Notes: generated from the letters alone by a model not told the origin. A stretch of 64,000 bases of DNA from Ilumatobacter coccineus YM16-304 (GCF_000348785.1 NC_020520.1:4650001-4714000), one strand, 5' to 3'; counted from the first letter of the stretch, positions 8,281 through 19,700 are shown. Program-made: numbers and translations.

Positions 8281-8301
8281 GTGCCGAGGAGCTGCCGATG
8301 A
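8281..8301 (+). promoter_or_regulatory. Possible six-codon leader ORF before the helicase gene
   Basis: A TAGCCT hexamer (8268-8273) lies 7 nt before GTG 8281, the spacing used by apparently leaderless genes here. That GTG opens a six-codon frame (VPRSCR) whose TGA overlaps the helicase ATG as ATGA. AGGAG inside it is the ribosome site of the helicase. It may be a coupling leader or simply a short 5' UTR. Confidence 0.35.
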
Positions 8302-11144
8302 GCGTCACCGCGGCGCAGGTCGTCCGAGTGCTCGCCGACCTCGCCGACACCTCCGGCCAGCGCCGCTCGATCACGTCGGTCGACCCCGACCTGATGCGTT
8401 GGCTCCCGCTGAGTTACACCAACCTCCTCCGTGGCGAGTCCGGGCGGCGATCCGACGGGAGCGGGTTCGACGCCGACGACCTCGCCCGCCGGATCTTCAA
8501 GACCGCCAAGCTCCGCGGCAACGACGACGAGGGGGTGCTGCGCGTCGGTTGGCTGTGGCTCGCCGGGCAACACCCCGAGCACGGCCGGATACTGACGCCG
8601 CTCGTGTCGCTGCCGGTCGGTGCTGACGTCGTCGCACTCGCCGAACCCGAACTGAGCGAACTCATCACCGAACCGGGCGACCGGCTCCGACTCGGTGCCT
8701 ACGTCGATCTCGACCCGACGTGGCGCGACGACGCGGCGATCACGGCGTCCCCGGCATCGTTCTCGGACGAGCGCGTCACCGGGATTCCGGCGTGGACGCG
8801 CGACGCGTCGGCTGCCGCCGGTTGCGCAACCGCCACCGTGGTCGCCGCCGACCGACCGGCCGGCGAGTTCCAGCAGTCGACCGACCTCGTCGTGGTCGCC
8901 GGCGTGGCCCTCTACGTCACGCCGCGAGGTCGACGACGCCCGGTCACGCAGGCCGCAACGTTGCGTTCGTGGGCGAATCAGCCCATCGACGACACGGCGC
9001 TCGGTGCGCTCTACGTCGACGGCACCGCTACGCCATCGACGGCGCACGATCCGACGCCTGCCACAGCGAGTCCATTCGAACTCAACGCCGCGCAGCGGGC
9101 CGCGGTCGACGCCGTCGCCCGCCAACGCGTGACCGTGCTGTCGGGGCCGCCCGGCACCGGCAAGTCACAGACCGTCGCCGCCGTGGCCTTCGATCAGGTG
9201 CGGCACGGCCGATCGGTGCTCGTCGTCGCGCCGACCAACGCGTCGGTCTCGGCACTGACCGCGCTCATGGAACAAACGCCCGGGCCCGACCCGGTCGTGT
9301 TCGGTTCGACCGCGCACCGCGTGCAGGTCGCCAACCAACTCACCGAACACTCGAGCAACGTCCACGGCGACGACGAAGTCGAACGCCGCACAGCCGTGCG
9401 CGAGCAGGCGTTCGACGACGCGACCCGTCGGCGGTCCGCCATCGCCGAACTCCTCGCCGCCGAGTCGGCCGCCGACATCGACCCGGCTGAGCTGATGCTC
9501 GCCCGCGTCGAAGCCCCCGGTCTCTTCGAACAGCACACCGACCTCGACCGAGCTCGCGACCTCGCGCTGTCGGCCGCCGACGCCGAGCGCCGCGACCGCT
9601 CGTGGTGGTGCCGTCGCCGTGCACGCAAGGACCTCGAACGGCTGCACCGACTCTGCCGTTCGAGCGACGATCGAGCGCTCGACACGCTCACACGACACGT
9701 CGAGTTGGCGACCGCGCGCCGTCGCAGCGCCGAACTGCAGTCGTCGGGCGGGCTCGACCTCGCCGCACTCTGGGGTTCGCTCAGCGACGCGACCGACCGC
9801 CTGCGACACGCGAACGGTGCGCTCCTCCACGCCGTCACCCACCGGCGGGACCGCAGCGACCGCAGATCGCAGCGGGCCGTGGCCGCCGTCGCCGCGGCGT
9901 TGCGCGCCGGGCGCGAACGTCGCCGCGAACTGCTCGCCGAGGTCGACACCAGCGAACTCCTCGAGCCGCTCCCCCTCTGGGTGTCGACGCTGCGCGACGT
10001 CGACGACCTCCTGCCGATGCGCGCCGACATGTTCGACCTCGTCATCATCGACGAGGCCTCGCACATCGATCAGATCAGCGCCGCACCGGCGCTCCTGCGC
10101 GCCTCGTCGGCGCTCGTGGTCGGCGACCCGCGCCAGCTCCGACACGTCTCGTTCGTGGCGGCAACCCGCGTCGACGAGGCACTCGCGGCGCACGCGCTCG
10201 CCGGTCGTCCCGTCGCCGCGCAACTCGACGTCCAGCGCAACTCGCTGTTCGACGCGGCGGCCAGCGTGCAACCGCCGATGCTGCTCGACGAGCACTACCG
10301 CAGCGCGCCGCACCTGATCGACTTCTCGGCGCAGCGCTTCTACGACGGCAAGGTCGGCGTAGCCACTCGCCATCCGCGCAACGAACGCGACGACTGCATC
10401 GACGTGGTCGACGTCGACGGACGACGCGACGAGTCGGGAATCAACGTCGCCGAGATCGACACGATCATCGACCTCCTGCGCACGCGCGAATTGGTCGGCG
10501 AACAGCGCTCGGTCGGGGTGATCACCCCGTTCCGGGCGCAGGCCGATGCACTCGAGACTGCGTTGCGCGACGAGTTCGATCTGTCGCAGATCCAACAGCT
10601 CGACCTGCGCGTCGGCACGGTCCACGGCTTCCAGGGCTGCCAGCGCGACACCACCTACCTGTCGATGTGCCTCGACGACGACGCTCCCACCGGGAGCCGA
10701 TCGTTCGTCGACGACCCGGCACTGTTCAACGTGATGGTGACGCGCGCTCGCCACAACGTCACCGTGGTGTCGAGCCTGCGCAGCGAGTTTCCCGATCTGT
10801 TCGCCGCGTACCTCCGCCATGCCGACGCGCCCACTGCGAGCGGCACCACGGTCGCACCCGATGCTCGGTCGTGGTCGGCGCGCGTCGTGACCGAGCTCCG
10901 CGACGCCGGGATCGACGTCCGCACCCGCTACCCCGTCGGCCGCCACGAGATCGACGCCGTCGTCGGCAACGGCGACCGGACTCTCGGGCTGATCTGCGGC
11001 GTGCACCCCGACGGCCCGGACGCGCACGTCGACCGGCACCTCGAGCTGAGCCGCCTCGGCTGGTCGATCCGCGAGGTGTTCGCGTCGCAGTGGGCCGACG
11101 AGCTGCCGACCTTCGCCGTCGAACTCCGCGCCTCGCTCCTCTGA
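8298..11144 (+). CDS. Upf1/DNA2-like superfamily 1 helicase with C-terminal restriction-nuclease-like domain
   Basis: A 948-residue ATPase/helicase. An N-terminal region of about 260 residues of unknown fold precedes Walker A SGPPGTGKSQT (Lys289). A 200-residue arginine/glutamate-rich insertion, probably helical, separates it from Walker B LVIIDEAS (Asp585, Glu586). Later helicase motifs are GDPRQL, DEHYRSAP, VGVITPFRAQ, GTVHGFQGCQRD and NVMVTRARHN. The last 100 residues (VVTELRDAGIDVRTRYP...RHEIDAVVG) resemble the small PD-(D/E)XK-type endonuclease domain found at the end of such helicases. AGGAG precedes the ATG. Possible roles are nucleic-acid repair or defence; no partner gene is adjacent to decide. 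Confidence 0.88.
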   Translation: MSVTAAQVVRVLADLADTSGQRRSITSVDPDLMRWLPLSYTNLLRGESGRRSDGSGFDADDLARRIFKTAKLRGNDDEGVLRVGWLWLAGQHPEHGRILTPLVSLPVGADVVALAEPELSELITEPGDRLRLGAYVDLDPTWRDDAAITASPASFSDERVTGIPAWTRDASAAAGCATATVVAADRPAGEFQQSTDLVVVAGVALYVTPRGRRRPVTQAATLRSWANQPIDDTALGALYVDGTATPSTAHDPTPATASPFELNAAQRAAVDAVARQRVTVLSGPPGTGKSQTVAAVAFDQVRHGRSVLVVAPTNASVSALTALMEQTPGPDPVVFGSTAHRVQVANQLTEHSSNVHGDDEVERRTAVREQAFDDATRRRSAIAELLAAESAADIDPAELMLARVEAPGLFEQHTDLDRARDLALSAADAERRDRSWWCRRRARKDLERLHRLCRSSDDRALDTLTRHVELATARRRSAELQSSGGLDLAALWGSLSDATDRLRHANGALLHAVTHRRDRSDRRSQRAVAAVAAALRAGRERRRELLAEVDTSELLEPLPLWVSTLRDVDDLLPMRADMFDLVIIDEASHIDQISAAPALLRASSALVVGDPRQLRHVSFVAATRVDEALAAHALAGRPVAAQLDVQRNSLFDAAASVQPPMLLDEHYRSAPHLIDFSAQRFYDGKVGVATRHPRNERDDCIDVVDVDGRRDESGINVAEIDTIIDLLRTRELVGEQRSVGVITPFRAQADALETALRDEFDLSQIQQLDLRVGTVHGFQGCQRDTTYLSMCLDDDAPTGSRSFVDDPALFNVMVTRARHNVTVVSSLRSEFPDLFAAYLRHADAPTASGTTVAPDARSWSARVVTELRDAGIDVRTRYPVGRHEIDAVVGNGDRTLGLICGVHPDGPDAHVDRHLELSRLGWSIREVFASQWADELPTFAVELRASLL

Positions 11145-11165
11145 GCGCTGCGTACGCTCGGGCGG

Positions 11166-11444
11166 ATGGACTTCGCTGAGTTGCAGGACGTGATCGAGCG
11201 GACGTATGGCGATCGCGATCGGGAGCGAGGCGTGTCGGCGACCGTGGCGTGGCTCGCCGAAGAGATCGGCGAACTCGCCCAGGCCGTGCGCAAAGGCACG
11301 CCGGAGCAGCAACTGCACGAGTTCGGGGACGTCGTCGCGTGGGTGGCGACGCTCGCCAATCAGCAGGGCGTCGATCTGAACGAGGCGATCCAGCGCTTCG
11401 CCGATGGCTGCCCGAAGTGCGACGCCATCCCCTGCGCCTGCTGA
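11166..11444 (+). CDS. MazG-like nucleotide pyrophosphohydrolase
   Basis: A 92-residue all-alpha NTP-PPase of the MazG superfamily, expected to hydrolyse a (possibly non-canonical) NTP to NMP and pyrophosphate. The metal-binding motif pair is visible: EEIGE (Glu32, Glu33, Glu36) and EFGD (Glu52, Asp55). The C-terminus ends in a cysteine cluster, CPKCDAIPCAC, which could bind zinc and is not part of the core fold. A TACGCT hexamer lies 7 nt before the ATG with no Shine-Dalgarno, suggesting a leaderless mRNA. It converges on asd with only one base between the two stops. Confidence 0.87.
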   Translation: MDFAELQDVIERTYGDRDRERGVSATVAWLAEEIGELAQAVRKGTPEQQLHEFGDVVAWVATLANQQGVDLNEAIQRFADGCPKCDAIPCAC

Positions 11445-11445
11445 A

Positions 11446-12507
<1,062 letters not shown>

Positions 12508-12587
12508 CTAACGGTCGAGGCGGGCGCGATCGCCGGAGGTTTGGTGCCGTTGACCAAATCGTTCGCGTACCTGGCAGAATCGGTGGC

Positions 12588-13412
12588 GTGAGTCGTCGCG
12601 GTCAACTCGTCCCCTGGAAGTCAGCTGGTCGTATCACCGAGCGTGAGACCAGCGCAGACGAGGTCGTGCAGACCACCGGGTGGGTGTTCAACAACGAAAC
12701 CGGCTCGTCGCTCACGCTCGAACAGTTCGTGGCCACCGGCGACCAGGAGGTGCCGTCGTACCTCACGATCTTCGGGTTGCGCAGCCCCGACACCGAGACG
12801 CAATCGATGATCGAGATCGGTTGCGGCATCGGCCGGATGACCTGCGCGTTCACTCGTGAGTTCGGATCGGTCATCGGCTCCGACCTCGACGCCGGCTTCC
12901 TCGAACGCTGCCACGAGACGGTGAGCCGCTTCGGCAAGGTCGACCGCCTCGAAACGCTCCACGTCGCCGACGGCCGCTCGCTCGACATGCCGCCGAACTC
13001 CGTCGACCTGGCGTTCAGCTACATCACGTTCCAGCACTGCGATCCCGACGATGCGTTGGAGCTCACCTCCGAGGCCGTCCGCGTCACCAAGCCCGGCGGG
13101 AAGGTCGCGCTCAACTACCGCGGTCGCAGCCGCATCGACACCGTGGTGCTTCCGATCGGTCAGTTCGTGCGCACCCTGTTCCGCATCCCCGGGTTCGGGT
13201 CGTGGCTGGCACGTCGGCGCTTCTTCGCTCGGCTCGGCTGGCAGGCCAACCGCCTCACGCCCGACGAGATCATCGGCCCACTGTCGCCGCTGCTCAAAGA
13301 CGTCGAGGTGTGGCGCAACCCGAAGTCGAAGATCACCGGCTACAAGGCCAGCATCAAAGAGTTCGACGGCATCAACAAGCACCACTACTGGATCGTCGCC
13401 ACCCCGCGCTGA
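12588..13412 (+). CDS. Class I SAM-dependent methyltransferase
   Basis: A 274-residue methyltransferase. The SAM-binding motif I is MIEIGCGIGRM, followed by the acidic motif VIGSDLDAGFLERC and the post-motif ALNYRG region. The substrate cannot be read from the sequence. GTG 12588 was chosen: TTGACC (12550-12555) and CAGAAT (12575-12580) form a plausible promoter ending 7 nt before the codon. An ATG at 12480 in the same frame lies upstream of that promoter and was rejected. The 3' end overlaps the convergent FAD oxidoreductase by 28 bp. Confidence 0.85.
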   Translation: MSRRGQLVPWKSAGRITERETSADEVVQTTGWVFNNETGSSLTLEQFVATGDQEVPSYLTIFGLRSPDTETQSMIEIGCGIGRMTCAFTREFGSVIGSDLDAGFLERCHETVSRFGKVDRLETLHVADGRSLDMPPNSVDLAFSYITFQHCDPDDALELTSEAVRVTKPGGKVALNYRGRSRIDTVVLPIGQFVRTLFRIPGFGSWLARRRFFARLGWQANRLTPDEIIGPLSPLLKDVEVWRNPKSKITGYKASIKEFDGINKHHYWIVATPR

Positions 13413-14791
13413 AGATACGCCTGCAGCTTTTCGAGTGCGGGCAGGGCGAATCCCATCGCCGTCTCTCGTGCCGCGACCGTTGCGGCCGATGGCTCGCCGG
13501 GCTGTGAGAATCCGTCGAGTCGGGCGTTGGCCAGCCACTCGATCAGCTCCGGCTCAGCCGACCAGGTCGCCATGTTCATGATGTTGCCGTGCATGGTGCG
13601 CAGCCAGTCGAGCGCGGTGTCGGGATGCGGCACCACGGTGCACAGCGCGTTCTTCTTCTCGATGTCGTCGTAGGCGGCTTCGACGTGCGCGATGAACGCC
13701 GCGCTGAACACCTGCTGGCAGTGCCTGACCGTCTGCAGCGTGATCCGGCTCGATGCGGCGTCGAACACCGCGACGGGCGGCCGCCGTTCGAGACCGTCGG
13801 CGGAGCAGTCGACGTGGAACGTGTTCGGCGTGGTCGGAATCGTGCCCTCGTCGAGCACGATCTCGTCGACGCCGATCGAGCGCACCCGACCGAGGCGGAC
13901 GACGTGCTCGATGCGCCGGAGCTGTTCGAGTTCGGCCTGCGTGACGGTCGAGCAGCGGTACATCGTCGGCTCGACCTCGGGGTCGAGGCGCAGCAGTGCG
14001 CCGTCGGCTTCGAGGCGATCGAAGAGGTCGTCGATCGACGTGGACTCGGCGGCGTGCTGGAAGCTGCGGCCGAAGGCGGCGGTCGATTCGTCGAACCCGT
14101 CACCGGGCTGGATGACGGCTCGGTCGAGATACCAGGAGTCGCGCGGCATGATCCAGCGGATCGTGTCGGGGTCGACGCCGTTGGCGAGCAGCCAGAGGCA
14201 CGCGTCGGCGCCGGTCTTGCCGGCACCGATCACGACGAAGCCGTCGTGGGGTGACCGCGTCGACGGCAGCGCGTTGAGCGGCGCGCAGAACGCGCCGTCG
14301 GCCACGTCATAGGCGGGCGGACGCTGCGACGGCACCGACACGTTCATGTAGGTCGCGTCGACGAGCGTGCGAGCTCGCACCTGGTGCACCTCGCCGGTCA
14401 CCAGCGACCGGAACTCGTGGACGTCTCCACCGTCGGCGTCGGGCTCGTAGCTCGACATCGGGAAGTACTCGACTCGCCCCGACGGCAGGAACTGCTGGTG
14501 CATCACCTGGTCGTAGTACGCGAGCACTTCGGCACCCGACGCCAACTCGTAGAGCCCGGCGTTCCAGCCGTGCGTGTCGATCCGATCCGCGCCGAGCGGT
14601 CGCGAGTTGACCCCGTAGAACGCCGACGGCTGGTGGAGTCGCACGAACGGGTAGGCGTCGTTCCAGTGTCCGCCGGGCTTGGCGTGGCGGTCGACCAGCA
14701 CGACCCGGGCATCGGTCTCGGTCAGCAGCACGTCGGCGAAGGCCATGCCCATCGCCCCGGCACCGATCACCAGGTAGTCGGTCTCGAGCAT
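13385..14791 (-). CDS. FAD/NAD(P)-binding oxidoreductase
   Basis: A 468-residue flavoprotein with a Rossmann motif at the extreme N-terminus (YLVIGAGAMGMAF) and a second GxGxxG in FVVIGAGKTGADACLWL, the two-dinucleotide layout of flavin monooxygenase-like enzymes. The motif GGHWNDAYPFVRLHQPSAFYG also resembles those enzymes. The substrate is unknown. ATG 14791 is supported by TACGGT 6 nt upstream. The reading frame is open far upstream, but that part is antisense to the NERD helicase and was not included. Confidence 0.85.
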   Translation of the reverse strand: MLETDYLVIGAGAMGMAFADVLLTETDARVVLVDRHAKPGGHWNDAYPFVRLHQPSAFYGVNSRPLGADRIDTHGWNAGLYELASGAEVLAYYDQVMHQQFLPSGRVEYFPMSSYEPDADGGDVHEFRSLVTGEVHQVRARTLVDATYMNVSVPSQRPPAYDVADGAFCAPLNALPSTRSPHDGFVVIGAGKTGADACLWLLANGVDPDTIRWIMPRDSWYLDRAVIQPGDGFDESTAAFGRSFQHAAESTSIDDLFDRLEADGALLRLDPEVEPTMYRCSTVTQAELEQLRRIEHVVRLGRVRSIGVDEIVLDEGTIPTTPNTFHVDCSADGLERRPPVAVFDAASSRITLQTVRHCQQVFSAAFIAHVEAAYDDIEKKNALCTVVPHPDTALDWLRTMHGNIMNMATWSAEPELIEWLANARLDGFSQPGEPSAATVAARETAMGFALPALEKLQAYLQRGVATIQ

Positions 14792-14878
14792 TTCGTGACC
14801 GTACACCTGGTCCGACCGGGTCGATGTCGACCGAAGTGAAGTGTCAAGATCTCGTGAGGACGTGCCGATACCTCTGAC

Positions 14879-17062
14879 ATGACTGGAGTCGGTGTGATGA
14901 CGAGGATGCGGCCTGCACTGAGCGATCTCGGCCAACTCGTCGAACCCCTGAACGAAGCCGAGAGCCAGGTCGCCCGCGCGCTCAGCCGACTCGGCGAGGG
15001 TTGGACCGTCTACATCAAGCCGCGCATCGGTCTCGACCGGCCCGACTTCGTGGCGATCCACGACCACTACGGCGTGTGCGCCATCGAAGTGCGCGCCTGG
15101 TTGCCGCACGCCGTCCGCCAGAGCGAAGCCGACGGATTCGAGTTCTCGACCGAGACCGGCGGGTGGACACCGTCGCCCGATCAGCCGCGCTTCGAAGCGA
15201 GCCGCTACCGACTGACTATCTACGACCAGTTCTTCGCGCTGCCCGAAGACGGCGGCACCACGCCGCCCGAGATCCGAGCGATGGTCGTGCTGCCGTACTT
15301 CACCACCGAGCAGGCGATGCACCTCTTCGATCGTCCCGGCATCACCGACGAGGAACAACTCGTCGGCGTGTGGGGCAGCGACGTGCTCGACCGCATCGCC
15401 GAACCCGTACAGGGATTCGGCAGCCAGCCGCCCAACCCGTCGTCGATGCGACGGCTGCGCGAACACGTCGTCGTGTCGGAGAGGATCACCGCTGACGCTG
15501 CCACCGCAGTACCGATGAGCGCCGGTGTGACCGAGATCGCCACCAACCCGAGCGGACTCAGCGCCCGTCGCTTCCGCGGCGCGGCCGGTTCGGGCAAGAC
15601 GTTCGGCGTCACGGCGCGCGCTGCCCGTCTGGCCGCCGAGGGCAAGAACGTGCTGCTGCTGTCGTTCAACGTCACGCTCGCCAACCGTCTTCGCGCGCTC
15701 GCGACCGAACGCTGCAACGAGGTCGGCGCCAACCCGACGCTGATCACCTGCGCCAACTTCCACACCTTCTGCACGCGCGTCGTGCAAGACGCCGAAGTCG
15801 CCGGCCTCCACCTCAAGGGACCGTCCGGCGCCGCGTGGACCGTCGCCATCGTCGCCAAGGTCGAGGAAGCGTTCGCCCAGGGATTCTCCCGCACCTACGA
15901 CGCGATCCTCATCGACGAAGGCCAGGACTTCTCCGCCGACTGGTGGCAACTCCTGCGCAGCCGAGTGCTCGCTCCCGGCGGCGAGATGCTGCTGGTCGCC
16001 GACCCGACACAGGACGTGTACGGACGCTACGAGTGGGACGTCGACGACTCGATCGGCGGCACGGGCCTGTCGGGGCCGTGGGGCGAACTCACCGGCTCGT
16101 ACCGCCTCCCCGACGACCTCGTCGACTTCGCCAACGGCTTCGCGGCAACCGATCTCGAGGGCGAGGTGCTGCCGATCTCGAAGGCCGACGATCACGCATC
16201 GGTCGTCGGCGACCTGACGGCCAGCGGTTCGGTCCGCCGATGGACCAACGTCGACCGCGTCAACGACCTCGGTCGAGCCGTCGGCCTCGAAGTCGTCCGC
16301 ATGCTCAACGACAACCCGTCGCTCACTCCGGCCGACATCACCTTCCTGTGCGACTACCACCACGACGGCGTGGCGGCAGTGCGCGTGATCGAAGGGGCGG
16401 GCATCCCGGTCCACCACATCTTCAGCCGCGACCCCGACGCACCCCGTCGCCGACGCAAGCACCGCTTCTGGCCGGGAGTCGACGCCGTCACCGGGTGCAC
16501 GATGCACAGCTACAAGGGGTGGGAGACCCCCGCCCTGGTGGTGGGTGTGGGCGCCGACGCGCGCGCTCGCCGCGTCGGCTACATCTCGATGACTCGGCTC
16601 GCGGCGATGGCCGACGGTCGCCCCTCGGTGATCTCGGTGCTCAACGCCGACAAGCGCATGGCCGATCTGCGCGAGTCGTTCGAGGCCGGGTCGAAGGCAC
16701 CCGCACCGCGCGCTCAGCGCCCCGCACCGACGCCGCTTCCCGTGGCTCCCCCGGCGACCCCGGTGCCGTTCGCCGCTCCGGCGATCCATGTTCCCGCGCC
16801 GCCCGTTCCTGCGCCGCCCGTCGCTGCGCCACCCGCTCCGCCCGCGCCGCCTGCACCACCCGCGCCACCCGCGGCTCCGGCACCCGCTCCGGCCCCGCCG
16901 ATCGAGCCGCTGTCGGCACCGACGCCGCACACTCCGACGCCCGCTCCGATGTCGACACCGATGCCGCCGCCTCCCCCGATGAGCGCGCCGCCGATGCCGG
17001 CACCCTCGCCGCCGGCTCCCCCGGCGCCTCCGGCCGACAGTTGGTCGGCGCCCGTCGGCTGA
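14879..17062 (+). CDS. NERD-domain UvrD/Rep-like helicase with proline-rich tail
   Basis: A 727-residue protein. Residues about 25-140 look like a nuclease-related (NERD) domain (VYIKPRIGLDRPDFVAIHDHYGVCAIEVRAW, given here as a landmark near 40-75). The helicase core has Walker A GAAGSGKT (Lys240), Walker B ILIDEGQD (Asp346, Glu347), VADPTQDVYGRY and a late MHSYKGWE motif. The final 120 residues are almost only Pro, Ala, Met and Ser, a disordered tail uncommon for these enzymes. ATG 14879 has GATACC 6 nt upstream; ATG 14897 with GGAG ahead is an alternative. A role in DNA processing is inferred. Confidence 0.85.
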   Translation: MTGVGVMTRMRPALSDLGQLVEPLNEAESQVARALSRLGEGWTVYIKPRIGLDRPDFVAIHDHYGVCAIEVRAWLPHAVRQSEADGFEFSTETGGWTPSPDQPRFEASRYRLTIYDQFFALPEDGGTTPPEIRAMVVLPYFTTEQAMHLFDRPGITDEEQLVGVWGSDVLDRIAEPVQGFGSQPPNPSSMRRLREHVVVSERITADAATAVPMSAGVTEIATNPSGLSARRFRGAAGSGKTFGVTARAARLAAEGKNVLLLSFNVTLANRLRALATERCNEVGANPTLITCANFHTFCTRVVQDAEVAGLHLKGPSGAAWTVAIVAKVEEAFAQGFSRTYDAILIDEGQDFSADWWQLLRSRVLAPGGEMLLVADPTQDVYGRYEWDVDDSIGGTGLSGPWGELTGSYRLPDDLVDFANGFAATDLEGEVLPISKADDHASVVGDLTASGSVRRWTNVDRVNDLGRAVGLEVVRMLNDNPSLTPADITFLCDYHHDGVAAVRVIEGAGIPVHHIFSRDPDAPRRRRKHRFWPGVDAVTGCTMHSYKGWETPALVVGVGADARARRVGYISMTRLAAMADGRPSVISVLNADKRMADLRESFEAGSKAPAPRAQRPAPTPLPVAPPATPVPFAAPAIHVPAPPVPAPPVAAPPAPPAPPAPPAPPAAPAPAPAPPIEPLSAPTPHTPTPAPMSTPMPPPPPMSAPPMPAPSPPAPPAPPADSWSAPVG

Positions 17063-17078
17063 CCGCGCCGACGTCGAC

Positions 17079-18314
<1,236 letters not shown>

Positions 18315-18323
18315 GGCCGAAGC

Positions 18324-18340
18324 TTAGAACATTGTTCCAA
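18324..18340. promoter_or_regulatory. Palindromic operator over the P450 promoter
   Basis: TTNGAACNNNGTTCNAA with 3-nt centre ATT. It overlaps the -10-like TAAGCT (18326-18321) of the P450 gene. The odd symmetry and length fit a TetR-type operator. No TetR gene is in the window. Confidence 0.55.
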
Positions 18341-18354
18341 AGAGGTACAGGGGT

Positions 18355-18837
18355 TCAGGTGAGCACGCCGTCGAGGAGCTGCTTGACCACGACCGACGAC
18401 TCACGTTCGAGCGCCGTACACCGCTCGAGGGTCGAGCGCGTCGCGTCGTCGGTGACCGCTTCGGCCATGCCGACCCACGCCATCGCACCTTGCAATTCGG
18501 CTTCGGACTGCAGGTACAGCTGATGCAGCGGCGGGTGCGGGGCGAACACCTCGTAGTAGAGCGCGACCGCCGCCGGCATGGCCTCGTCGACCTGCTGCTG
18601 GAGTTCGGCACTGACCGGAAACAGGTCGGCCACCAGCTCTGCGATCTCGTCTTCGCGGCGAGCGCAACCGAGCAGTTCGTCGGCGTACTCCGGAAGCTGC
18701 TCGGCCCACTGGCGGTAGCGCTCGGCCGCCGACCGTTCGAGACCCGACAGGAACACGGGACGAGCTTCGTCGGGCACGCTCGAGATGTGACCGCGCAACA
18801 ACGCACCGAACTGCGGAACCTCGGGAAGATCGCTCAT
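18355..18837 (-). CDS. Hypothetical protein
   Basis: A 160-residue soluble, mostly helical and acidic protein that I do not recognise. It has no signal peptide or membrane segment. The sequence contains several Glu/Leu-rich helices (LQQQVDEAMPAAVALYYEVF; LYLQSEAELQGAMAW), giving a coiled or four-helix-bundle look. A CAGACT hexamer lies 6 nt before ATG 18837 and no ribosome site is visible, so it probably has its own leaderless promoter. It lies upstream of and co-directional with the P450 gene; its stop lies next to the P450 operator. Confidence 0.7.
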   Translation of the reverse strand: MSDLPEVPQFGALLRGHISSVPDEARPVFLSGLERSAAERYRQWAEQLPEYADELLGCARREDEIAELVADLFPVSAELQQQVDEAMPAAVALYYEVFAPHPPLHQLYLQSEAELQGAMAWVGMAEAVTDDATRSTLERCTALERESSVVVKQLLDGVLT

Positions 18838-18868
18838 CGCGCCAGTCTGTCGCGAACCGTCGCCGAGA

Positions 18869-19636
18869 TCAGAAGCCGACCTGCTTCGTGTAGCCGCCGT
18901 CGACCACGACGTTGGCGCCGTTGACCCAACTCGCTCGCGACGACGCGAGGAAGGCGACGACGTCGGCGACCTCGTCGTCGGTGCCCATGCGTTCGAGCGG
19001 ATGCATCAGGCGGTCGCGCTCGTACAACTCGGGGAGGCGTTCGCGGATGTCGTCCCACCGACCGTTCTCGATCAGGATCGGGCCGGGCGACACCGTGTTG
19101 GCGCGAATGCCTTCGGCGCCCCATCGCTGTGCGAGTTGGGCGATCAGGTTGATGCCCGCCGCCTTGCTGGCCCCGTAGCTCGGGCTGATCGGCACGTCGT
19201 GATGCTCGATGGCCGTGATGGTCGCGATCTGCACGATCGCCGCGGCGTCGGACTCGGCGAGAAACGGATGCGCCGCCTCGTAGAACATCGCGGTGCCCAG
19301 GATGTCGACGGCGAAGCTGTTCTTCCACGGTTCGGGCCCGTCGCCGCGCTGGCCGCTCGCACTCGCGTTGCCGACACAGATGTCGATGCCCCCGAGCGCC
19401 TCGGCCGCGTCACGGACCCATGCCTGCACGGCGTCGACATCGGAGAAGTCACAGATGTGGCCGACCACCGTGCCGAGTTCACCGAGCGTGGCGACCGCTT
19501 CGTCGAGTTCGTCTCGACGGCGGCAGCAGATCGCGACCGACGCTCCCTCCTCGAGCAGTCGTCGAGTGATGGCGCGACCGAGACCCTTGTGGCCGCCGGA
19601 GACGAGTGCGCGTGTGCCGTCGAGATGCAGATCCAT
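18869..19636 (-). CDS. SDR-family oxidoreductase
   Basis: A 255-residue short-chain dehydrogenase/reductase. The cofactor motif is SGGHKGLG (a variant of TGxxxGxG, with Ser for Thr), and the active site is the usual Tyr-x3-Lys in SYGASKAAG. NNAG is replaced by VGNASASG. Length is standard. ATG 19636 is preferred over an upstream ATG because TACTGT lies exactly 6 nt before it and the Rossmann strand starts at residue 8. It diverges from the LLM oxidoreductase gene, with 64 bp between starts. Substrate unknown. Confidence 0.9.
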   Translation of the reverse strand: MDLHLDGTRALVSGGHKGLGRAITRRLLEEGASVAICCRRRDELDEAVATLGELGTVVGHICDFSDVDAVQAWVRDAAEALGGIDICVGNASASGQRGDGPEPWKNSFAVDILGTAMFYEAAHPFLAESDAAAIVQIATITAIEHHDVPISPSYGASKAAGINLIAQLAQRWGAEGIRANTVSPGPILIENGRWDDIRERLPELYERDRLMHPLERMGTDDEVADVVAFLASSRASWVNGANVVVDGGYTKQVGF

Positions 19637-19700
19637 GCGTCGACAGTACGAAGTCGGTCCGCCTCCCGGATCGTCGGAGCACACATCTACTCTCAGCAAG

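Noticed and set aside
18324-18340. SOS box upstream of the P450 gene
   Set aside because: The centre between GAAC and GTTC is 3 nt, whereas the LexA box needs 4 nt.
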